Assembly (NCBI GenBank): GCA_035627835.1
Contig: DASPKX010000078.1
Coordinates: 1 to 10,753 of the forward strand
Reading direction: 5' to 3'
Origin: DASPKX01 sp035627835
GTDB lineage: Bacteria; Verrucomicrobiota; Verrucomicrobiia; Limisphaerales; SXQI01
DNA length: 10,753 nucleotides
Position numbers and translations under genes: made by a program. Each line of letters starts with the position of its first letter. Position 1 is the first letter of the stretch. Below the pieces are notes generated by a model. That model made no database searches. It saw only the letters and a program-made list of their open reading frames with translations, and was not told the DNA's origin. Positions 1-6,327 of the stretch are shown here, one piece after another.

Positions 1-818
1 TGAAGGTGAAGGACTGGCAAAATATTGGCGCTCCTGTGCTCGCCAGCAGCGGCCAGGTTGAATTTCAGCACGACCCGGATGGCAGCGCCCGCTTCTTTCG
101 CATCCTCGAGCTGCCCGGCGCCCCAGAGGTGCCTCAGCCGCAGATCACCTCCGTGGCAGCGCAGGGCGCGAAGGTTAACGTGACTGCCTCGCTCGCTGAA
201 GGGTACACCTACCAGCTTCAAACCCGCACAAACGAGACATCTGAGTGGCAGGCCATCGGCAAGCCAGTCACTGCCGTCGCCTCCACCGCGGTTTTTGTGG
301 ATGCCTCAGAGGGCGCTTCGATCAGCCGGCAATATCGTCTCGCGCAAGTCAACGAACTTGAAAGCTTCGTTAGCCCCGAGGCTCTTTCCTTCCCTTTGAC
401 CAATGGGCTCGTTCAGGTCAAAGGAACGAATGTCGTGGATGGCCAATTTTACCAGGTCGAATACTCCACGAATCTGCTCGGGGCTGAATGGAAACCCATT
501 GGCGGCCCCATTCGGAGCGTCAACTCGACAGTCACAGTGAACGACAAGCCGTTTAACGCTCTGCCCCGCACATACCGGTTGCGCCACTTGCATGCGCCAA
601 AGATTCTGCAGCTTATTCCAGACGAGTTCCGCATGACCGTCGTGGCGACGGCCAAGATCGACCACAAGTATGCGCTTGAATACAGCAACTCGTTAACGAA
701 CCAAACATGGTATCGCGCAAGCGCCAGTGTCGTCGCTGAAGGGCCTGCCGTTGTGTTGAAGGATAACGCGATCAGTCGAACCAGCCGGTATTATCGAGTC
801 GTCCCCGTCAATCCTTAG
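1..818 (+). CDS. C-terminal part of a repeat-containing, probably extracellular protein (5' end outside window)
   Basis: The reading frame is open from the window edge to a TAG stop at 816-818. A GTG at position 6 could serve as a start, but it falls in the middle of a repeat, so I read this as the tail of a longer gene. About 270 residues are visible. They contain one partial and three fuller modules of about 72-82 residues. Each module has a Tyr-x-Leu/Val-Glu/Gln strand, a Trp-x-x-Ile-Gly-x-Pro core (Trp at residues 4, 81 and 163 counted from the GTG; degenerate at 235), a Val-rich strand, and an Arg-x-Tyr-Arg-Leu/Val ending. The pattern suggests small beta-sandwich domains, as in large secreted Verrucomicrobia proteins. 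No catalytic motif is visible and function is unknown. The gene converges on nasA and its last 11 bases overlap the nasA 3' end. Nothing links it to nitrate metabolism. Confidence 0.72.
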   Translation, partial: KVKDWQNIGAPVLASSGQVEFQHDPDGSARFFRILELPGAPEVPQPQITSVAAQGAKVNVTASLAEGYTYQLQTRTNETSEWQAIGKPVTAVASTAVFVDASEGASISRQYRLAQVNELESFVSPEALSFPLTNGLVQVKGTNVVDGQFYQVEYSTNLLGAEWKPIGGPIRSVNSTVTVNDKPFNALPRTYRLRHLHAPKILQLIPDEFRMTVVATAKIDHKYALEYSNSLTNQTWYRASASVVAEGPAVVLKDNAISRTSRYYRVVPVNP

Positions 819-3036
819 CCGCCTCGAGCGCCACCGCGCAGTGTTTGTAGGAGGGCTGGCGTGAGTGCGGGTCCACGCATGTCAGCGTGAGCCGGTTGGC
901 CTCATGGTAGTGCATCGGGATGAACAGTTGCCCCACCTGCACGGTTGGGGAGATCACTGCGTTGGCGATAAGTTCGCCCCGGCGTGACTTCACCCTGACC
1001 TTTTGTCCCGGCTTGAGCCGAAGTCGCTTCGCGTCGTTCGCGTGGATTTCGACGTAACAGTCGTGTGGGTGCAGCTTTCGCAATACCGCTGATTTCCCCG
1101 TGCGTGTTTGTGTGTGCCACTGCGCCGAAGAACCGCGCCCCGTGAGCAGGACAAAAGGGTAGGCGGCATCCACCGGCTCTGGGGGCGCTTGCGGTTCAAC
1201 AAAGTGAAACTTCGCGCGCCCATTCGGCGTGTAAAATTTGCCGTCTTCAAATAGCCGACGGTGTTGCGCATTCAATGCCAGCCCTTTCGGGCAAGGCCAT
1301 TGCACACCACCCTTCGCTTCGAGCATCTCGTAACCCGTGATGCCGCTGATGTCGCATGGCTGGCCTTCTGTCACTTTCGTTAACAACCGGAACACCGCCT
1401 CGGGTGTTTCCCACGCCGCGAACAGATCGGCGCATCCCCAATAAGCCGCCACGAGTTTGAAGATGTTGAAATCCGAGAGAGCTTCACCGGGAGCGCGCGA
1501 GACCTTGCGCAGGACACCGATGCGCCGTTCCGAATTGATGAAGGTTCCTTCCTTCTCGCCCCATCCAGCAGCGGGAAGCACCAGATGCGCTTGCTGAGCC
1601 GTTTCCGAAGTCGCGTACATGTCCTGCACCACCAGGAACTTTAGCTTTCGGAGGGCTTCGCGGGCGCGTGTCTGCTCAATCCAGGAATGGGCGGTGTTGG
1701 TTGCGATGATCCAAAGGGCCTTGATCTCGCCAGCCTCAACTCGGTCGAGGATTTCGTCATACGCGAGGCTGTTCGAGTGCGGGATTGTCTCTTCAGGAAT
1801 ACCCAGTGTGGACGCGACTTTTGCGCGGTGAGCAGGGTTTAGAAAATCATGCCCGCCAAGCAGGTTGGTCGTATTGCTGAATAATCGAGATCCCATCGCA
1901 TTGCATTGGCCGGTGATGGAGTTTGCCCCAGTGCCGGGCTTTCCGATGTTCCCCTTCATCAGTGCGAGGTTGATGATTGCTTGCGCCGTGCGGGTCGCCT
2001 GATGGCCTTGGTTCACTCCCATGGTCCACCAGAAGGAGACGCGCTTTCCGCATTTGATGGTCACCGCGAGCCGCAGAAAGTGCGCCATGGAGAGGCCGGT
2101 CTCGAGAACAACGCGCTGGGGCGTGAAGGGCGTAACGTGGTCTGCGAAGTCTTCGTAACCACTCGTGTGTGCGCCCACAAATGCATCGTCCACGGCGTCC
2201 TCTTCGATGAGAAACTGCGCAAGAGCATAGAACAAAGTCAGATCGGATTTGGGCAGAATCGGATAATGTTGCGTCGCGGAGAGCGCGGTTTCCGTGGATC
2301 GCGGATCGATGACAATGATCTCCGGGGTGTGTGGGTTACGAAGGATGCGCTGCCAAAGTATCGGGTGAGTGATGCAGAGGTTCGACCCGACAAGAACAAT
2401 CACGTCTGACTCTTCAAAATCAGCGTACGTGTAAGGGGGCGCATCGAACCCAAATGATTGCTTGTAGGCAGCGACTGCGGTCGCCATGCACTGGCGCGTG
2501 TTCCCATCGCCGTGCCGGATGCCCATGCCGAACTTTGCGAGAGCGCCCAGAAAGGCCAATTCTTCATTGGGCATTTGGCCTGTTCCAATCCACGCGACGG
2601 AGTCCGGGCCGTGCTCTTCTTGTATCGCTTTCAGCCGCCCGGCAAAGGTCCGCATGGCGGTGTCCCAAGTGACAGGTTGGAATCCGCCGGACTCATCACG
2701 AAGCAAAGGGCTTGTCGCACGGTCGGCGGCAGCGAGAGGCGCAAGAGATTCCCACCCTTTGGGGCAAGCCATCCCTAAATTCACGGGATAAAGCGGATCC
2801 GGAGTAAGGTTTATGGCCGCTCCCTGGCGCAAATGAATTTTCAGGCTGCAACCTGTCGAGCAAAACCCGCAGATCGAAGTCGCCGCGCCATCAGGAGCCA
2901 ACGCAACCGGCACCCTCCCGAGGCCGAAGCGACCTGGAGTTTGGACCAATTCCTCCGTCAAAGGACCGGCATGCTGTTGAATGGCGGGGAGCCGCGCCTT
3001 TGTTCGCTCAAGGAGCGTTGTGAGTGATCGCTTCAT
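808..3036 (-). CDS. nasA: Assimilatory-type molybdopterin nitrate reductase, catalytic subunit
   Basis: This 742-residue protein should reduce nitrate to nitrite in the cytoplasm using a bis-MGD molybdenum centre and one [4Fe-4S] cluster. The cluster ligands are Cys56, Cys59, Cys63 and Cys91 (C-x2-C-x3-C-x27-C), followed by Lys93. Cys183, in the stretch Asn-Thr-Arg-Gln-Cys-Met, matches the molybdenum-ligand cysteine of Nas/Nap enzymes. Further NasA-like blocks are Gly-Val-Asn-Gln-Gly near residue 353 and Asn-Ala-Met-Gly-Ser-Arg near 395. The C-terminal part matches the molydopterin dinucleotide-binding domain. There is no twin-arginine signal, so it is cytoplasmic. It lacks the extra C-terminal [2Fe-2S] domain of the longer Klebsiella-type NasA and has an unusual extension of about 55 residues before the first cysteine. 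The ATG at 3036 overlaps the stop of the upstream gene and has a GGAG site 4 bases ahead. It is the last gene of the operon. A different molybdoenzyme substrate is possible, but the context argues for nitrate. Confidence 0.9.
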   Translation of the reverse strand: MKRSLTTLLERTKARLPAIQQHAGPLTEELVQTPGRFGLGRVPVALAPDGAATSICGFCSTGCSLKIHLRQGAAINLTPDPLYPVNLGMACPKGWESLAPLAAADRATSPLLRDESGGFQPVTWDTAMRTFAGRLKAIQEEHGPDSVAWIGTGQMPNEELAFLGALAKFGMGIRHGDGNTRQCMATAVAAYKQSFGFDAPPYTYADFEESDVIVLVGSNLCITHPILWQRILRNPHTPEIIVIDPRSTETALSATQHYPILPKSDLTLFYALAQFLIEEDAVDDAFVGAHTSGYEDFADHVTPFTPQRVVLETGLSMAHFLRLAVTIKCGKRVSFWWTMGVNQGHQATRTAQAIINLALMKGNIGKPGTGANSITGQCNAMGSRLFSNTTNLLGGHDFLNPAHRAKVASTLGIPEETIPHSNSLAYDEILDRVEAGEIKALWIIATNTAHSWIEQTRAREALRKLKFLVVQDMYATSETAQQAHLVLPAAGWGEKEGTFINSERRIGVLRKVSRAPGEALSDFNIFKLVAAYWGCADLFAAWETPEAVFRLLTKVTEGQPCDISGITGYEMLEAKGGVQWPCPKGLALNAQHRRLFEDGKFYTPNGRAKFHFVEPQAPPEPVDAAYPFVLLTGRGSSAQWHTQTRTGKSAVLRKLHPHDCYVEIHANDAKRLRLKPGQKVRVKSRRGELIANAVISPTVQVGQLFIPMHYHEANRLTLTCVDPHSRQPSYKHCAVALEAAKD

Positions 3037-4589
3037 TTCACTCCGGGCATGCCGCCCTTTCCTATCGCCCTGAAGAACAGCCGCCGCTCCATGAATTCAC
3101 CGACAAGCAGCAACCCCACTGCGACACCCGCCAGCACGACGGAATAGCCTGTGGCAAGCACAACCAGCGGGAGAGCTAACCCGCCAAGAACAAGGCAGAA
3201 CATCCGCGCCCTCCGTTGAGGCGCCAGCGCGCCAGTCAGCAAACTGCGGCTTCGATTGAGTGCGGGTGTTCCCGCAAGCCGCTCCAGCGATTCACTTGCC
3301 ATCTTTGCAAAAGCCGCAACCAGGATGGTTCCGATGAACGCAGTCCCGCTGGTGAGCAACCACATCGCGGCGCTTCCCAGCACCGCGCTCGTGCCGAAGA
3401 ACTTCGATACCACGCGCTTGGTGGACCAAAACTCCCGCTGGGTTGCGGCGTAAACCATGATTGAAGTGGTCGTCGCCAGAACAGCCGCAACTGCGCAGGC
3501 GAGCGAGATGAGGGCTGTGGCGGCCGTAGGGAGAGGAAGAAAAAGGGCTCCAGTTTGTAGTGCCAGCGCCCCCGCGAACAAGCTGAAGGCGGCGATCTCT
3601 CGGCTCAACCAGGACGTTCGAAGGCCCAGAAACCACCGCCATGCCCCTTGTGGCCGACCCAGGTGGAACATGCTCGCGGCGAGCCCCGCCGCACAGCATC
3701 CCGCGGCGAGGAAGGTTGTCGCTTTATCATTTGGCGGAATCCACCCGAGTGCTTTTGCCACAAGGCTCAATAAGGACGCGCCCGCTGCCGCCTGCATCAG
3801 CACCAGGGTGATGACCAAAGGCCAGTGGTCCGCTGCGGGCCTCACTTCTTCCTGCTCGCCCCAAAGTGGGCCCGCCACGAAATTGCGTTGCGAAGAATAG
3901 ATCGTGCTCGGCGCCGTTGCCGAGGGCGCAGGCGCGCCGGCCAGGAAAAGACCGCGAAATGCCCGGCTGCGAACCTCCTCCTTCCGCACGATGCGGATTG
4001 TAATGGCTCCATTTGGGCAACCCTGGACACACGCTGGCGCCTCTCCATCAGCCAGGCGCCCATGGCACATGTCGCACTTGCGTACGATCCCGCGCCTTGC
4101 CGAATACTTCGGAACATCATACGGGCACATCAGGCTGCAGTACTGGCAGCCGATGCATTGATCATCCAGATGCCGAACAATCCCGGTGACATCATCCTTG
4201 ACGTAGGCTTTTACCGGGCAGCCATGCATGCAGCCCGGCTCGACACAATGATGGCAGGCTGTGGTTACGGTTTGAGTGACTGGTCTTGCGGTCGGACCGG
4301 ATAAAAGTTGGCCAATGTCCCGCCATGTCTCATCGGCATCCAAGCCATTCAAACTATGGCACGCTGTGACGCACGCTTTGCAGCCGGAGCAATTGTCCAG
4401 ATCGACCTCGAACGCATACTGCTCCCCAGGGCTTGGAGCGGTGAGCGGGATCAAGTCGCGGTAGTAATTCTCCAGAGCAGGCTTGGTTTCCTTTGAATGC
4501 CTGGCGCTGAAAAGATCGACTGCGGAAAGTTGCCGCTGCTCCTGCAGGAGCTTGTCAATCAGTGTTTGCTGTTCTGCGGAGTCGGTCAT
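3033..4589 (-). CDS. Fusion of four-cluster [4Fe-4S] ferredoxin (DmsB-like) with DmsC-type membrane anchor; likely quinol-to-NasA electron carrier
   Basis: This 518-residue protein joins two subunits that are separate in E. coli DMSO reductase. Residues about 60-200 carry 16 cysteines in four groups: 67/70/73/77, 112/115/120/124, 145/148/151/155 and 172/175/187/191. That is the full set for four [4Fe-4S] clusters as in DmsB/NrfC. A linker of about 50 residues leads to eight predicted membrane helices starting near residue 256. The first helix begins His-Trp-Pro-Leu, and a His-Leu-Gly-Arg-Pro motif at 309-313 followed by Ser-Trp-Leu-Ser-Arg-Glu matches DmsC; His309 aligns with the DmsC His65 implicated in menaquinol binding. 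No Tat signal is present, and the long basic loops lie on the same side as the ferredoxin, so that domain should face the cytoplasm. It lies directly before nasA with an ATGA overlap, so it most likely passes quinol electrons to NasA. The pairing is inferred. Confidence 0.85.
   Translation of the reverse strand: MTDSAEQQTLIDKLLQEQRQLSAVDLFSARHSKETKPALENYYRDLIPLTAPSPGEQYAFEVDLDNCSGCKACVTACHSLNGLDADETWRDIGQLLSGPTARPVTQTVTTACHHCVEPGCMHGCPVKAYVKDDVTGIVRHLDDQCIGCQYCSLMCPYDVPKYSARRGIVRKCDMCHGRLADGEAPACVQGCPNGAITIRIVRKEEVRSRAFRGLFLAGAPAPSATAPSTIYSSQRNFVAGPLWGEQEEVRPAADHWPLVITLVLMQAAAGASLLSLVAKALGWIPPNDKATTFLAAGCCAAGLAASMFHLGRPQGAWRWFLGLRTSWLSREIAAFSLFAGALALQTGALFLPLPTAATALISLACAVAAVLATTTSIMVYAATQREFWSTKRVVSKFFGTSAVLGSAAMWLLTSGTAFIGTILVAAFAKMASESLERLAGTPALNRSRSLLTGALAPQRRARMFCLVLGGLALPLVVLATGYSVVLAGVAVGLLLVGEFMERRLFFRAIGKGGMPGVK
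3041..3044 (-). promoter_or_regulatory. Ribosome binding site of nasA, within the preceding gene
   Basis: The operon strand reads GGAG 4 bases before the nasA ATG, within the last codons of the ferredoxin-DmsC fusion. With the ATGA stop/start overlap it points to translational coupling of the fusion and nasA, and supports the start that includes the N-terminal extension. Confidence 0.6.
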
Positions 4590-6325
4590 CCCGCGTTCGT
4601 GAAGAGCACCTGGAGGGTGTTGAGATCGTGGCGCGCAGTGAATTGTTGGAACGTCTCACCTTCATTCCTTCGCATCAAATACGCGTTCAGCATCTTCTCG
4701 AGGGTTGGCTTAAGCTGCTGGAAGGAGACCCCCGTGAAGACTTGTCTGCCAACGGACCGCTTCGAGCCAAACCCGCCTCCCACGAAAACGTGATAGCCCT
4801 CCATGGTTTCGCCGCTCACCTTCACCGTGGCGCCAAGCAGCCCAATGTCTCCGATGTAATGCTGCGCGCAGGAGTTAGGGCAGCCGGTCACATGAATGTT
4901 CACTGGCACATCCAGTGGAACTTTGCTTTCGAGATAATCCGCCAGTTCAAGGGCGTGCCTCTTCGTGTTTGCCGCGGCGAACTTGCAGTGCGCGTTCCCC
5001 GTGCACGCAACCAATCCCCCGCGCAAATTCGATTGCTGCCAATCCAAGCCCATTCTCACCAGCGCCTTCTTCACCGTTTCGACAAAGCCGGTGGGAATGT
5101 TCGGGATGATCAGATTCTGCCAGACGGTCAGGCGCAGTTCTCCGCTCCCATAGTTGTCAGCGAGGTCCGCGAGGCGAAGCATCTGCTTCGGGGTGATTTG
5201 GCCCACCGGCAGCGCCACGCCTATGTAGTGCATGCCCATCTGTTTTTGCGGATGCACGCCTATGTGCGAATGGGGTAATTCTTTGGGCTTTGCGGATGCT
5301 TCGCTGGGCGCCACCCGGAGCAGCTTCCTGCCGAGCCGCTTTTCAGTTTCCTCCAAATACTTCTCCAGTGACCATGTTTCCAGAAGGTGCTTTAAACGCG
5401 CCTTTTTACGGTCTGTGCGGTTGCCGTGCGCGATGTAAACACGAACCATAGCGACGAGCACGCTGACCAACTCTTGCTCGGGCACGAGCACGCCAAGATC
5501 ATTCGCAAACGCTTTATGGCCAGTCGCCCCTCCGACTTGTATGCGGAAATAAACACCAGCCGTGAGGGCAGGAACCTGCCCCTCTGTTATCGCCACCGCC
5601 CTCGCACCGATGTCGTTTGTGTCTTCCAAGGTTCCGATCAGGCCACCGTTGTCGAAAGCTATGTTGAACTTCCGCGGCAGGTCGTAAAACTCGCGGTCGT
5701 TGAGAATGATCTGCGCAAGCTCATTGCAATGCCGGGACACATCAACCAACTCATGTGGATCGAAGCCGGTGGTTGGATTCGCCGTGATGTTGCGGATGTT
5801 GTCTGCGCCCGCGCCTCGGGTGTGCAGGCCAACCGATTGGATCCGGCGCAACACCTCCGGGGCATTCTGAATTTCGATCAACCGAATCTGGATGTTGGCG
5901 CGAGTGGTGATCTGGACGTACCCGCTGGTCAGCTCCTCAGCCACCTTGGCGATCTCACGCCATTGAAAGGTCTTTAGCTGCCCGCCCGGAATCCGAAGCC
6001 GCGCCATGTAGGCTTCCTTGTTCGGGCTTAGGTAAAAGAGGCCATTCCATTTAAACCGAAAGAGATTCTCACGATCGGGAACACGCTTCGCGTTCGCATG
6101 CTCCAGCAGCAACGGGTAGGCATCAAGAGGATGCAGTTCGCGTTTTACCCGCTCTTCAAAGATTAGATCTTCGACAGCTGTTTTGCCTGGCGCCGCTGCC
6201 GGATTGGGCGCCACATCGCTAAAGCTGAGGCCGCGATTGGCCAGCCCAGCAAACAAACCTTTGAGATAGGATGTCTGTTCGGGGCTGAGTTTCTCCCCGT
6301 GTATCTGGTCGAAAGGCAATGTCAT
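4586..6325 (-). CDS. nirA: NirA-family siroheme/[4Fe-4S] nitrite reductase
   Basis: This 579-residue protein should reduce nitrite to ammonium with six electrons at a coupled siroheme-[4Fe-4S] centre. The cluster/siroheme cysteines are Cys441 and Cys447 (in Cys-Thr-Gly-Asn-x-x-Cys) and Cys482 and Cys486 (Gly-Cys-Pro-Asn-Ser-Cys). Two ferredoxin-like half domains and two hemoprotein domains are recognisable. Likely siroheme-pocket residues are Arg109, Arg142 and Arg178, plus Lys219 in Pro-Arg-Lys-Phe-Asn. The Asn two residues after this Lys (Asn221) and the Cys-Thr-Gly-Asn motif are typical of nitrite reductases; E. coli sulfite reductase has a second Lys there. The start is the ATG two bases after the stop of the flavoprotein gene, with no clear ribosome site, so re-initiation is likely. 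No NirD-type partner is seen. The adjacent diflavin gene suggests NADPH-derived electrons instead of, or besides, ferredoxin. Sulfite reductase is the main alternative, judged less likely. Confidence 0.9.
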   Translation of the reverse strand: MTLPFDQIHGEKLSPEQTSYLKGLFAGLANRGLSFSDVAPNPAAAPGKTAVEDLIFEERVKRELHPLDAYPLLLEHANAKRVPDRENLFRFKWNGLFYLSPNKEAYMARLRIPGGQLKTFQWREIAKVAEELTSGYVQITTRANIQIRLIEIQNAPEVLRRIQSVGLHTRGAGADNIRNITANPTTGFDPHELVDVSRHCNELAQIILNDREFYDLPRKFNIAFDNGGLIGTLEDTNDIGARAVAITEGQVPALTAGVYFRIQVGGATGHKAFANDLGVLVPEQELVSVLVAMVRVYIAHGNRTDRKKARLKHLLETWSLEKYLEETEKRLGRKLLRVAPSEASAKPKELPHSHIGVHPQKQMGMHYIGVALPVGQITPKQMLRLADLADNYGSGELRLTVWQNLIIPNIPTGFVETVKKALVRMGLDWQQSNLRGGLVACTGNAHCKFAAANTKRHALELADYLESKVPLDVPVNIHVTGCPNSCAQHYIGDIGLLGATVKVSGETMEGYHVFVGGGFGSKRSVGRQVFTGVSFQQLKPTLEKMLNAYLMRRNEGETFQQFTARHDLNTLQVLFTNAG

Positions 6326-6327
6326 TG

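Noticed and set aside
1906..2409. 167-codon plus-strand frame opposite nasA
   Set aside because: It lies wholly inside conserved NasA coding sequence and has no protein-like motif.
3033..4589. Annotation as part of a DMSO reductase (dmsB/dmsC) system
   Set aside because: The domains are homologous, but neither this protein nor the catalytic subunit has a Tat signal, the catalytic subunit is NasA-like, and all neighbours belong to nitrate uptake and nitrite reduction.
4562..5278. Long open frame (238 codons) on the plus strand opposite nirA
   Set aside because: It lies antisense to a well-supported conserved enzyme, and its translation shows no domain; GC-rich codon bias commonly creates such frames.
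5426..5977. 183-codon plus-strand frame opposite nirA
   Set aside because: Same reasons: full antisense overlap with conserved NirA coding and no recognisable motif.
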